Source: Arthrobacter sp. OY3WO11 (lineage in GTDB: Bacteria; Actinomycetota; Actinomycetes; Actinomycetales; Micrococcaceae). Taken from it: a stretch of DNA of 64,000 bases. The stretch covers positions 706,147 through 770,146 of the forward strand of contig NZ_LWLP01000001.1 of NCBI RefSeq assembly GCF_001641125.1. Direction: 5' to 3'. This document shows positions 35,898 through 44,819 of this stretch, piece by piece (position 1 is the first letter of the stretch; the number at the start of each line of letters is the position of its first letter). Made by a program: the position numbers and the translations under genes. The notes beneath the pieces were generated by a model that searched no databases, was not told the origin of the DNA, and saw only the letters and a list, made by a program, of their open reading frames with translations.

Positions 35898-36007
35898 TAG
35901 TCCTCCGGGGAAGTCTGTGGGATACCTGCATCCTATGGTGGCGGCGGCAGGGCGGCAGGCATTTTCGCCTAGTCTGTAAGGAAGCCAACACAAGGAGCCG
36001 CCGCAGC

Positions 36008-36658
36008 ATGCGTCCCATCCGCCAGATCCTGACCCTGGGGCTCGTGCTCCTCGTTTTCGCCGCCGGTGTTCTGGGCCTCGCCGGGCCCGCAGCGGCCCAT
36101 GATGCCGCCGAATCCAGCACGCCGGCTGCCGGCGCGTCGCTGCCGGCGCCGCCCGAACAGGTCTCGGTGGCCTTCAACAACACGCCGCTGGGCATCGGCG
36201 CGGCGTTCTCCGTCAAGGACGCCTCCGGCACCGAGTGGGCGGAGGGACCCGTGGACATCGTGGACAACGTGGCATCCCAGAAGCTGAAGGCCGGAGGCCC
36301 GGCGGGGGAGTACACGGTGGCCTGGCGCGTGGTCAGCGCAGACTCGCATCCCATCGAGGGGACGTTCGCCTTTACCGCCGCCGCCGCCGGGCAGGGTGCC
36401 GCGCCGGCGGCAACTCCAACGGCGGCAGGAAGTCCGACGGCGGCGGGTACAGTCCCAGCCACCGGCACCGGTGCAGGCACCGCCCCTGCCATGGGGACGG
36501 CCCAGCCGGGGACTACGGGCGAGCCTGAACAGGAGGGCTCAGGGGAGCCGTTCCAGTGGAGCATCGTCATCTTTGCGCTCGTCGCGGTGGGGCTGCTGGC
36601 CACCCTTGCCATCCTGGCCCGGCGCCGGCTCACAGCAGGCACTGACGACGACGAATAA
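36008..36658 (+). CDS. CopC-domain copper-binding protein with C-terminal anchor
   Basis: 216 residues. A signal peptide ends at about residue 30 (GPAAA), leaving His31 as the mature N-terminus, which is the copper ligand expected in CopC. The domain continues to about residue 125 and includes the SADSHPIEG motif (Asp112, His114). A Pro/Thr/Ala/Gly-rich linker leads to a single membrane helix (WSIVIFALVAVGLLATLAILA) and a short charged tail. AAGGAG stands ten bases before ATG 36008. No copD gene follows, so this single-pass form may act alone in copper handling at the envelope. Confidence 0.85.
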   Translation: MRPIRQILTLGLVLLVFAAGVLGLAGPAAAHDAAESSTPAAGASLPAPPEQVSVAFNNTPLGIGAAFSVKDASGTEWAEGPVDIVDNVASQKLKAGGPAGEYTVAWRVVSADSHPIEGTFAFTAAAAGQGAAPAATPTAAGSPTAAGTVPATGTGAGTAPAMGTAQPGTTGEPEQEGSGEPFQWSIVIFALVAVGLLATLAILARRRLTAGTDDDE

Positions 36659-36701
36659 TGGCGGGCGCCGGTCCCGCCGCGGGCAGGGGCGCTGGGCACC
36701 C

Positions 36702-37337
36702 TTAACAGGTCACGGCCGCAAAGCTCCCGGTGGCCGGGTAGGCCACAGCGTCCGGGTGCACTCTGGCGGAGATCGCCTGGCCCACCGTCTTGGCCTGCCG
36801 CAGGACTTCCTTGGGCGAGGGCGTGATGAGTTCCCCCACACCCACCAGGTAGATGCCGATGGCCCGCATGGCCGCGGTGAGGTTACGGCCCACCGCCATT
36901 CCAAAGTCATTGATCATGCGCCGGAGCTGGCTGTGGGCGCAACGGGTCAGGACAATGTGGTCCGCCACCAGGATTCCCGTGGGTGTATGCACCTCCCACT
37001 GCGGGGCTGAAGCAAGCGGGGACCCGCCGTTCACCATGGTCAGCTGGACGGCGCGGGTGGTGTTGCGCACGTCGACGTGGTGGCTGGCGGCGTAGTTCCG
37101 CAGGTGCCGCAGGATCTCGTTGCGTTCGCGAAGGCTCACGGAGTCCGCCGCGTCGCACCGCTGAAGGGAAGCTGTGTTGGCCGGCTGTGCGGCGCCAAGG
37201 AGGTCCAGTCCGTCCACCACTATCGAGTCCACGCCGCGGCGGCACAGCTCGGCAGCCACGGCGAGGCCGGACAGGCCCGTGCCAATGATCACAGCGGTGG
37301 TCTGTTCGGTCCCGGCATTCCCAGGCATGCTTGACAC
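36702..37337 (-). CDS. Short FAD/NAD(P)-binding oxidoreductase-like protein
   Basis: 211 residues from GTG 37337, eight bases after GAAGGAGG; ATG 37328 is an alternative. The N-terminus has an FAD/NAD loop (VIIGTGLSGLAVAAELCRRGVDSIVVDG) typical of flavoprotein mono-oxygenases. Full enzymes of this kind are about 350-500 residues, so this is either a minimal form or a gene that has lost its second half; I see no continuation in any frame downstream. It is convergent with the CopC gene. Activity is uncertain. Confidence 0.6.
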   Translation of the reverse strand: MSSMPGNAGTEQTTAVIIGTGLSGLAVAAELCRRGVDSIVVDGLDLLGAAQPANTASLQRCDAADSVSLRERNEILRHLRNYAASHHVDVRNTTRAVQLTMVNGGSPLASAPQWEVHTPTGILVADHIVLTRCAHSQLRRMINDFGMAVGRNLTAAMRAIGIYLVGVGELITPSPKEVLRQAKTVGQAISARVHPDAVAYPATGSFAAVTC

Positions 37338-37751
37338 TACAGTTTCCCTCCTTCGAAAGTTTCGGCAGGTGCGGGCGTCCTCGCCCGCTCGCGTCCCGTT
37401 ACCCCCAAAGTCCGGCCGCAGTGCATTGCCCGGGCAGCTCTAACGGAAAGAGGCAGTAGGCGTCCCGGACCAACAATGTCCTGAAGACTACAGAAGATTC
37501 GCGGCCAGGGATAGCCCAATCCCGAAACAATTCCGTCCGGGTGAAGGCGCTTTCCCGGAACTGCCCGCCACCTGTGGATAACCGCCGTTTCCTGGCCCGA
37601 AGAGGCTTGCTATGGCAGGGCCTACGGAGAATAGTGAGAAGCGGAAGCGAGCCTTTCTTCCCAGCTCAGGCGGGGGTAAGGGTGCACGGGGAACGGCCCG
37701 CTTCTGGCAGAATAGCCGCAACATCAGGCAGTATCGCGAGGAGGCGGCCCC
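37338..37751. other. Intergenic region, no gene seen
   Basis: The 414 bases hold the divergent upstream regions of the flavoprotein-like gene and the universal stress gene. Open frames here lack ribosome sites and family similarity. A strong GAGGAGG stands seven bases before the usp start. I recognise no operator or RNA gene. Confidence 0.5.
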
Positions 37752-38783
37752 ATGGGCGCACAAGAGTTGCATCCGGACCCGCAGGACGGCGGCAGTCCTG
37801 CCGCTCCCGAGGGGATCGTAGTCGGCGTGGACGGTTCGGACCACGGCCAGTGCGCACTGGTGTGGGCGGCACGCGAGGCCCAGCGCCGGCGTCGTCCGCT
37901 GCATATCGTCACCGCCTACTCCGTCCCGATCTTCGCGGCTTCCGGCCTCGACGGCGGATACGCCACCGTGGACGACTCTGTAATTCGCGAAGGAGCGGAG
38001 GCGATCGTCAAACAGGCCCTGGAGAAGGTGGCCGCCTACGACGTCGATACCACCGCGTCAGTGGAGAACGGCGATGCCTCCGGCGTCCTGCTGGAGATGT
38101 CGGAAACCGCTGAACTCCTGGTCTTCGGTACCCGCGGCCGCGGAGGCTTTGTGGGCAGGCTCCTCGGCTCGGTGAGCAGTGCACTCCCGGCCCACGCGAA
38201 ATGCCCCACTGTGACAGTGCCCCTGATCTGTTCCGACCGGCTCGGCGAAACAACCGAGGACCGGCACATCAAGGCGGAGCAGGCCAAGGCCGGCCACCAG
38301 CGCGTGGAGAACGTGGTGGTGGTGGGCGTGGACGGTTCGGAGCAGGCACGGGTGGCCGTGCTGGAGGCGGCTGCCCAGGCTGAGCGGCTCGGCGCCACCC
38401 TGCGCGTGATCTGCGCGGTTCCGCAGTACAGCGGTTCCCTGGCGTGGGTTCCTGCCCCCATGGACCGCAAGGCGCTGTTCGCGGACATCCAGGTGACCCT
38501 GGACGCCGGAATGGCGTGGCTGCGGAGCCACTTCCCGAATCTGCCCACCGAATCCGAGCTGCGGGACGGCTCTCCGGTGGACGTCCTGGTGGACGCCAGC
38601 CGCCACGTGGAACTTGTGGTGGTGGGGACCCGCGGCCGTGGCGGGTTCACCGGGATGCTCCTGGGCTCAACTTCGGACGGGGTGCTCCACCACGCCAAGG
38701 GCCCCGTCATGGTGGTTCCGGACCGGGAGGACCCGCGCCTGGCGGACCGTGCCCGGTTTGGGCCGGTACTCGGGGCAGCCTGA
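37752..38783 (+). CDS. Tandem universal stress protein
   Basis: 343 residues made of two UspA domains (about 1-165 and 180-335). Each starts with VVGVDGSDHG- or VVGVDGSEQA-type strands and ends in GTRGRGGF followed by the Gly/Ser-rich nucleotide loop (VGRLLGSVSSAL and TGMLLGSTSDGV), so both should bind ATP. Mycobacterial and arthrobacter tandem Usps of this type respond to hypoxia or starvation. GAGGAGG precedes the start. The next gene (PEP-synthase-like) begins 28 bases after the stop and is probably in the same transcript. Confidence 0.87.
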   Translation: MGAQELHPDPQDGGSPAAPEGIVVGVDGSDHGQCALVWAAREAQRRRRPLHIVTAYSVPIFAASGLDGGYATVDDSVIREGAEAIVKQALEKVAAYDVDTTASVENGDASGVLLEMSETAELLVFGTRGRGGFVGRLLGSVSSALPAHAKCPTVTVPLICSDRLGETTEDRHIKAEQAKAGHQRVENVVVVGVDGSEQARVAVLEAAAQAERLGATLRVICAVPQYSGSLAWVPAPMDRKALFADIQVTLDAGMAWLRSHFPNLPTESELRDGSPVDVLVDASRHVELVVVGTRGRGGFTGMLLGSTSDGVLHHAKGPVMVVPDREDPRLADRARFGPVLGAA

Positions 38784-38811
38784 CCGGTCCCCGCCGCAGG
38801 GGAGCGCCACG

Positions 38812-41580
38812 ATGGCAGCTGACCGCCCACGAAGCCGTGGACGGGACTCCCGCCCACAGGACGGGAACTCCGCCCTCGCCCTGGTCCTACGCCTCAGCCA
38901 GGTCGATGGCAGCATGCTTCCGCTCGTGGGAGGCAAGGCCGCCAACCTCGGCGAGCTGATGGCGGCGGGACTGCCCGTGCCCGACGGGTTCTGCCTGACA
39001 ACGGTGGCCTACCGGGAGGCTGCCAGGACTGTCCAGGACGGTGTGCTTGCGGAGCTCGGTCGTCTCCAGGCCGCACTGCAGCCTTCCGATCCAGGCAGGA
39101 CCGCCCAGCTCGCCATGGTGGCGGGGAGGGCACGGGAGGCCATTCGCGCCCTCCCGGTTCCACCGCAGACGGCAGCCGCCGTGGAGCAGGCGTATGCGGC
39201 TTTGGGCGGGAAGACCCGCGTGGCCGTGAGATCCTCCGCCACCGCCGAAGACCTTCCGTCCGCGAGCTTCGCGGGCCAGCAGGACACGTACCTGAACGTG
39301 GTAGGCAGCGGAGCCGTCCTGGACGCCGTCCGCAACTGCTGGGCATCCCTTTGGACAGACCGGGCAGTGGCTTACCGGGCAGCGCTGGGGATCGCGCCGG
39401 ACCAGGTCGCCCTCGCCGTCGTGGTCCAGCGGATGGTGGACGCCGAGGCGGCCGGGGTGATGTTCACGGCAAATCCCCTGACCGGCAGGCGCCGTGAGGC
39501 AGTCATAGATGCAGCCCCGGGGCTCGGTGAGGCTGTGGTTTCCGGCGCCGTCAATCCGGACCACTTCGTTGTGGACACGGGAGAAGCCCGGGTCATTGAG
39601 CGCAAGCTTGGAGACAAGCGCGTCATGGTGCGGCCCCTTCCGGGTGGTGGAACGGAGGCCCTGGACATTCCCGGCCGGGCGGACTCCGCCAGCCTCACGG
39701 ACGAACAGGCAGTAGGGCTTGCGGTCCTGGGCCTGCAGGCCCAGCGGCACTTCGGCTCGCCGCAGGATACCGAATGGGCCATCGACGCCGGCGGTGCCCT
39801 CTGGCTGACGCAGTCCAGGCCCATCACCACGCTCTACCCCATACCGCAGAGCCGGTCTGCGGGGGCCGGGACCCGGCTGTACATGTGCTTCAGCCTGGCC
39901 CAGGGCCTCACCCGCCCGCTCACACCCATGGGGCTGGCATCACTGCGGCTCATTGCTTCCTCGGTGGCGTTGGCCGCGGGGTTCGCCGTTCCCGATCCCC
40001 GGCAGGGGCCGCAGCCCTACGCGGAGGCGGCCCAGCGCATCTACGTCGACCTCACCACCCCGGTCCGGAGCAGCGTCGGCCGCAGCATCCTCCCCCGGGT
40101 CTTCGACTTCATGGAGTCCAGGTCCGCCCTGGTGGTTCGGCAGGTTTTCGACGATCCGGAGTTTTCGGTGACCTGCAGGACGCCGTTCGGATTCCTGCGC
40201 CATGTCCTGCCGGCAGCAGCGCGGGCCCGCGTGCCGGAGACGGCGCTCCGGGGACTGTTCCGGCCCAAGGCGGCGCTCCGCCGGCTGGACTCCTTCACCC
40301 GGCACTATGCCGAGGACCTGGAGCTGGGGGCAGGAGCAGGTCCCCTTGAACGGCTTGACCACGCGGAGCGGCTCCTGGGAGGCAGGCTCTTTGCGATTGT
40401 GCCCGCGGTTTTGCCCCTTCCCGCTATGGGATTCGCGATGCTGTGGCTGGCGGGAAGGCTGCTCGGAGGACAGGACCGCCGGAAGGACCTGGAAAAAGTG
40501 CTCCGCGGCCTGCCGCGCAACGTGACAACGGAGATGGACCTCGAGCTGTGGCGCCTTGCCTCGGCGGCAAAGGACGACAGGGACTCACGGGTGGTTCTGG
40601 AGTCGCAGGAGCCGTCCGCGCTCGCAGCGGAATTCAAGGCCGGCACCCTGCCCCCTGTCCTGCACGCAGGCCTGGTGCGGTTCCTGGAACGCTACGGGCA
40701 GCGGGCCGTGGCCGAAATCGATGTGGGCATGCCCCGGTGGGCTGACGATCCTACGCACATCCTAGGCGTCCTGGTTAACTATCTGCGCCTCACGGATCCC
40801 GCCATGGCACCGGACGTCCAGTTCAGCCGGGCCGAGGCCGAGGCGGAGGCGGCCGTGCAGCAGCTGGTTGCCGAGGCGCGCGGCCGTGGCCGGGCCCGTG
40901 CATTGCTGGTTGGTGCGGCCCTCCGCCGGGCCAGGCTGTTCGCCGGGCTGCGGGAAACGCCAAAATACCAGTTGGTCCTGGGTTTGGCGGAAGTGCGGAA
41001 GCAGGTGGCCCTGGTGGGAGCCGGGCTTGCGGCCGATGGCAGCCTGGACAGTCCGGAGGACATCTTCTTCCTCGATTTCCGGGAGGCCAGGCAGGCGCTC
41101 CAGGGCCCGGACGCACAAGGGCGCCGGAAACTGCGTGAACTCGTGGTGGACCGGCGGGCCGCCTACGCCACCGAGCTGGGCAGGCGCCATATCCCCAGGG
41201 CCCTGCTCTCGGACGGCACCGAACCCGAGGTGCTGTACGCCGCCGCAGGTGTTGCGGCGGGCAGCGCCACATTGTCCGGCAGCCCGGCCTCAGCGGGATC
41301 GGCCACCGCCCGGGCCCGCGTCATCCTGGACCCCGTGGGTGCCCACCTCGAACCCGGGGAGATCCTGGTGGCTCCGTCCACCGATCCGGGGTGGACCCCA
41401 TTGTTCCTGACCGCCGGCGGCCTGGTGATGGAGATGGGCGGGCCCAACTCGCACGGCGCCGTGGTTGCCCGGGAGTACGGCATTCCGGCCGTGGTGGGGG
41501 TTCCGGAGGCCACCGTCCGGCTTGCCACGGGACAAAGAATAACGGTCGACGGCGGCGCTGGAACCATCGTGCCCGAATAG
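38812..41580 (+). CDS. PEP synthase / rifampicin phosphotransferase-like enzyme
   Basis: 922 residues. The N-terminal ATP-grasp has VGGKAANLGEL, RVAVRSSATAEDLPSASFAG and VMFTANPLTG. A long middle region (about 350-790) resembles the rifamycin-binding part of RPH more than a PEP-synthase body. The C-terminal swivelling domain carries His881 in GGPNSHGAVVAREYGIPAVVG. RPH moves the beta-phosphate of ATP to rifamycin through that histidine; classic PEP synthase has GGRTCHAA at this point. The RPH-type motif SHGAVVARE and the size (RPH about 865) favour RPH-like. Real substrate unknown: rifamycin or another compound. No rifamycin genes are nearby. Confidence 0.75.
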   Translation: MAADRPRSRGRDSRPQDGNSALALVLRLSQVDGSMLPLVGGKAANLGELMAAGLPVPDGFCLTTVAYREAARTVQDGVLAELGRLQAALQPSDPGRTAQLAMVAGRAREAIRALPVPPQTAAAVEQAYAALGGKTRVAVRSSATAEDLPSASFAGQQDTYLNVVGSGAVLDAVRNCWASLWTDRAVAYRAALGIAPDQVALAVVVQRMVDAEAAGVMFTANPLTGRRREAVIDAAPGLGEAVVSGAVNPDHFVVDTGEARVIERKLGDKRVMVRPLPGGGTEALDIPGRADSASLTDEQAVGLAVLGLQAQRHFGSPQDTEWAIDAGGALWLTQSRPITTLYPIPQSRSAGAGTRLYMCFSLAQGLTRPLTPMGLASLRLIASSVALAAGFAVPDPRQGPQPYAEAAQRIYVDLTTPVRSSVGRSILPRVFDFMESRSALVVRQVFDDPEFSVTCRTPFGFLRHVLPAAARARVPETALRGLFRPKAALRRLDSFTRHYAEDLELGAGAGPLERLDHAERLLGGRLFAIVPAVLPLPAMGFAMLWLAGRLLGGQDRRKDLEKVLRGLPRNVTTEMDLELWRLASAAKDDRDSRVVLESQEPSALAAEFKAGTLPPVLHAGLVRFLERYGQRAVAEIDVGMPRWADDPTHILGVLVNYLRLTDPAMAPDVQFSRAEAEAEAAVQQLVAEARGRGRARALLVGAALRRARLFAGLRETPKYQLVLGLAEVRKQVALVGAGLAADGSLDSPEDIFFLDFREARQALQGPDAQGRRKLRELVVDRRAAYATELGRRHIPRALLSDGTEPEVLYAAAGVAAGSATLSGSPASAGSATARARVILDPVGAHLEPGEILVAPSTDPGWTPLFLTAGGLVMEMGGPNSHGAVVAREYGIPAVVGVPEATVRLATGQRITVDGGAGTIVPE

Positions 41581-41666
41581 GCCCGGGTGCCCCGCAGGCA
41601 GGTGTGGGGAGCCGTGCCGAGGCGTACCCTTGAGCTATGGACTCCCATCAAGGAGAGGGCCGGACA

Positions 41667-42905
41667 ATGAACCAGCAGGATATGGGCGACCCACGTACAA
41701 CCGGGGGCGTGCATCAGCGCCGGAACCGCGCGTGGTTGCGGTGGGTTCCGGCGGTGGCCGCCCCGGCAGTGATCGCCGCCGGGGTACTGGTGGGATCCAT
41801 TCCGGCACGCGCCGGCGACGCCTTGGCGGACAAGACCCCGGCCGACGTCCTTGCCCTGCTCGCCGGCCACAAAACCCATACCTTCTCGGGCACGATTGAA
41901 CAGGCCTCCGAGCTCGGGTTGCCGGAACTGCCTGCAACGGGCCCTAGTTCGGGTCCTGCGTCGGATGACCCCGCCGCGTCCGCGATCGAGATGCTCACCG
42001 GTGAGCATACGGCGAGGGTATTCATGGACGGCAAGGCCAAGGCCCGCATCCAGGTCGTGGACCGGTTCGCCGAGCGGAACATCATCCGGCGCGACAACGA
42101 TGTGTGGTTCTACTCGTCCAAGGACAACTCAACAGCCCACCTGACGCTGCCGGACCATGCCCGCGACCTCCCGCTGGAGGGCCCGGCACTGCCTGGCACC
42201 AGCCCGGAAAGCGCCACTCCTGAAGGCAGCATGGTCCCGCCGACTCCCCAGGATCTCGCGGCGAAATTCCTCGCCGCGGCAGACAGCACAACTGCCGTGT
42301 CTGTTGGCCCGGACGTCCAGGTTGCCGGGCGCGCCGCCTATAACCTGGTCCTTGAGCCGCGCACCGGCAACACGTTGGTGGGCATGATCTCCATCGCCGT
42401 CGATGGTGAAACCGGCATGCCCCTCTCCGTGGAGGTGACGGCACGCGGGGCAGGAGAGCCTGCCTTCAGGACGGGCTTCACCAGCCTCTCGCTCGATGCG
42501 CCGGATGCCGCACTGTTCAACTTCGTGCCACCGCCGGGCAGCCCGGTTGAAGAGCTGCAGTTCCAGCATCCAACGCACCAGGCCGCCGGCCCAGGGTCTT
42601 CCGGCTACCCGGAAGCGCACACCGATCCTGACCAGCTTGCGGCCGGTATCAAGGACAAGGCCGGCTCCTACCTGGCCGGGACCGGCTGGGAAACCGTTGT
42701 GGAACTGCCGACGGAAACCGGAGCCGGGGCAAAGCTCAGCACCGCACTGGCGCAGAATCCGCTGCTGGGCCAGGCCGCCGTCGTCGTACCTGGCGGACGG
42801 CTGCTCTCCAGCGCACTCTTCAACGTCCTGCTGACCGACGACGGCCGTGTCTTTGCGGGCATGGTCCCCGCGGACAGGCTGCAAGCCGCATCCTCCGCCC
42901 CGTGA
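41667..42905 (+). CDS. Exported LolA-like/DUF2092 protein coupled to an ABC exporter
   Basis: 412 residues from ATG 41667, eight bases after AAGGAGAGG; ATG 41637 is a weaker alternative. A single N-terminal membrane or signal segment (WVPAVAAPAVIAAGVLVGSIPARA) is followed by a beta-rich domain of the outer-membrane-lipoprotein-sorting type (HTFSGTIEQASELG, FMDGKAKARIQVVDRFAERNII). A second domain (about 340-412) resembles the C-terminal part of sigma-factor regulators of this family. Its stop overlaps the start of the ABC ATPase gene, so the three-gene unit 41667-44786 is one operon. Confidence 0.72.
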   Translation: MNQQDMGDPRTTGGVHQRRNRAWLRWVPAVAAPAVIAAGVLVGSIPARAGDALADKTPADVLALLAGHKTHTFSGTIEQASELGLPELPATGPSSGPASDDPAASAIEMLTGEHTARVFMDGKAKARIQVVDRFAERNIIRRDNDVWFYSSKDNSTAHLTLPDHARDLPLEGPALPGTSPESATPEGSMVPPTPQDLAAKFLAAADSTTAVSVGPDVQVAGRAAYNLVLEPRTGNTLVGMISIAVDGETGMPLSVEVTARGAGEPAFRTGFTSLSLDAPDAALFNFVPPPGSPVEELQFQHPTHQAAGPGSSGYPEAHTDPDQLAAGIKDKAGSYLAGTGWETVVELPTETGAGAKLSTALAQNPLLGQAAVVVPGGRLLSSALFNVLLTDDGRVFAGMVPADRLQAASSAP

Positions 42906-43912
42906 CGGAACCCGCGGGGGTTCCGGGACAACGGACGTACGGCCTGACCATCGAGACGCAGGGCCTGACCAAGCGTTTCGGGCAGCAGGTGGCCGTGGAC
43001 AGCCTGGACCTCGCGGTGCCGTCAGGGGCAGTCTTCGGCTTCCTGGGCCCCAATGGATCGGGGAAGACCACCACCATCCGGATGCTGCTGGGCCTCGCGG
43101 CCGCCTCAGCCGGGACCGTCAGGCTGCTGGGCCGGGAGATGCCCGGCAGCTTCCAGGATGTCCTGCCACGGGTGGGGGCGCTCGTGGAGGGGCCGGCTTT
43201 TTATCCATTCCTTTCGGGGACCGCGAACCTTCACCGGCTGGACGCCGCCGGCCGGCACGCGGATCCTGCCACGCGCCGGGAACGGGTGGGCCTGGCACTG
43301 GAACGGGTAGGGCTTGGCCACGCCGCCGGCAAGCGCGTCCACGCGTATTCGCTCGGCATGAAGCAGCGGCTGGGCATCGCCAACGCCCTCCTGTCCCCCC
43401 GCGAACTGCTGGTGCTGGATGAACCAACGAACGGCCTGGACCCGCAGGGCACCCGTGAAGTGCGGAACCTGGTCCGGTCCCTGGCGGCAGACGGGACCAC
43501 CGTTTTTGTCTCCAGCCACCTGCTCGCCGAGGTCGAACAGATCTGCACGCACGCGGCCGTCATGAGCGCCGGCCGGCTGGTGGCGCAGGGACCGCTGGCC
43601 GAACTGCGGCGGTCCGGGAGTTCGCGCCTGCGCCTCGTGACCCCGGACGCGGGCGCGGCGTCGTCGGTCCTTGCAGCGCTGGGGCTGTCCCCGGAATCAG
43701 GTGCGGGCCAGCCGGATGGGGAAGTGGTGGTGGCCGTCCTGGCACGGCCGGGATTGCCGCCGGAGGCCGGGGCGGGGCATCCCGCCCCGGAGGACATTGT
43801 TGTGGAGCTCGTCAAGGCAGGCGTCCGCGTCCGCGGTTTCGCGGTGGAACGGGAGAGCCTTGAAGACCGGTTTGTTGAACTGACGGGGGAGGGGTTCGAC
43901 GTTGCCCAGTAG
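42902..43912 (+). CDS. ABC transporter ATP-binding protein (ABC-2 exporter type)
   Basis: 336 residues from GTG 42902. Walker A (GPNGSGKTTT, from residue 49), the signature YSLGMKQRLGIANAL and Walker B (LLVLDEPTNGLDP) are complete, followed by the switch His (FVSSHLLAEVEQ). A C-terminal region of about 100 residues after the core is typical of drug- or peptide-exporter ATPases. It works with the permease that overlaps its 3' end. The substrate is unknown; the coupled LolA-like protein suggests a lipophilic or envelope cargo. Confidence 0.88.
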   Translation: MTEPAGVPGQRTYGLTIETQGLTKRFGQQVAVDSLDLAVPSGAVFGFLGPNGSGKTTTIRMLLGLAAASAGTVRLLGREMPGSFQDVLPRVGALVEGPAFYPFLSGTANLHRLDAAGRHADPATRRERVGLALERVGLGHAAGKRVHAYSLGMKQRLGIANALLSPRELLVLDEPTNGLDPQGTREVRNLVRSLAADGTTVFVSSHLLAEVEQICTHAAVMSAGRLVAQGPLAELRRSGSSRLRLVTPDAGAASSVLAALGLSPESGAGQPDGEVVVAVLARPGLPPEAGAGHPAPEDIVVELVKAGVRVRGFAVERESLEDRFVELTGEGFDVAQ

Positions 43913-44786
43913 TGCGAACGCGAAGGAGAAGTCGAACGCGGCGGGCATGGCGGCCGTCGCGGGGCCGCGGGGAGCGGGCATGTCCCTTCTGCTGTCCGAA
44001 ATCGCGGTCCTGTTCCGCCGGCGCCGTACCTGGGCCCTGCTGCTCGCGCTGGCCGCCATTCCGGTGCTGATTGCGGTGGCTGTGAGGGTCTCCTCGGCGG
44101 TTCCTCCCGGGCGCGGCCCGGCCTTCCTTGACCGGATCACGCAGAACGGCCTGTTCGTGGCGTTCACTGCCATGCTGGTGTCCGTCCCGCTGTTCCTGCC
44201 GCTCACGGTGGGTGTGGTGGCGGGGGATACCATCGCGGGCGAAGCCAACCTGGGAACGCTGCGGTACCTGCTGGTTGCGCCGGCCGGCCGGGTCCGGCTG
44301 CTGCTGGTGAAATATGCCGGTGCCCTGGCGTTCTGCCTCGCTGCACCCCTCACAGTTGCCCTCGCCGGTGCCGCCATCGGTGCCGCCCTTTTCCCCGTGG
44401 GCCCGGTGACACTGCTGTCAGGGGATGTCATCCAGCCGCCGGAGGCCGTGCTTCGGCTCCTCCTGATCTCGGCGTACCTGGCTGTTTCCCTGGCCGGGCT
44501 GTCCGCCATAGGACTGTTCCTGTCCACGCTGACCGTGGTTCCGGTGGGTGCCATGGCCGCCACTGTGGTGCTCTCGGTGGTCTCCCAGGTCCTCGACCAG
44601 CTGCCGCAGCTCGAGTGGCTGCACCCGTGGCTGTTCAGCCACTACTGGCTGGGCTTCGGCGACCTGCTCCGCCAGCCCGTGCTGTGGGACTCGTTTGCCA
44701 GCAATGCGCCGCTGCAGGCTGGATACGTGGCCGTGTTCGGAGCACTCGCCTACGGCCGGTTCGTCACCAAGGACGTCCTGAGCTGA
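43902..44786 (+). CDS. ABC-2 type permease
   Basis: 294 residues with about six hydrophobic segments (TWALLLALAAIPVLIAVAV, LFVAFTAMLVSVPLFLPL, the GDTIAGEANLGTL loop, then four more), the usual ABC-2 membrane plan. The start is uncertain: TTG 43902 lies eight bases after GGGGGAGGGG and overlaps the ATPase 3' end, but ATG 43947 and ATG 43980 are in frame and lose only a hydrophilic leader. It forms the channel for the preceding ATPase. Confidence 0.8.
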   Translation: MPSSANAKEKSNAAGMAAVAGPRGAGMSLLLSEIAVLFRRRRTWALLLALAAIPVLIAVAVRVSSAVPPGRGPAFLDRITQNGLFVAFTAMLVSVPLFLPLTVGVVAGDTIAGEANLGTLRYLLVAPAGRVRLLLVKYAGALAFCLAAPLTVALAGAAIGAALFPVGPVTLLSGDVIQPPEAVLRLLLISAYLAVSLAGLSAIGLFLSTLTVVPVGAMAATVVLSVVSQVLDQLPQLEWLHPWLFSHYWLGFGDLLRQPVLWDSFASNAPLQAGYVAVFGALAYGRFVTKDVLS

Positions 44787-44819
44787 ACGGGAGGCAGAAT
44801 CCCCCCGGGCAACGCATCC

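Noticed and set aside
37612..37821. 69-codon frame before the tandem universal stress gene
   Set aside because: No ribosome site, overlaps the start of a firm gene, and no domain.
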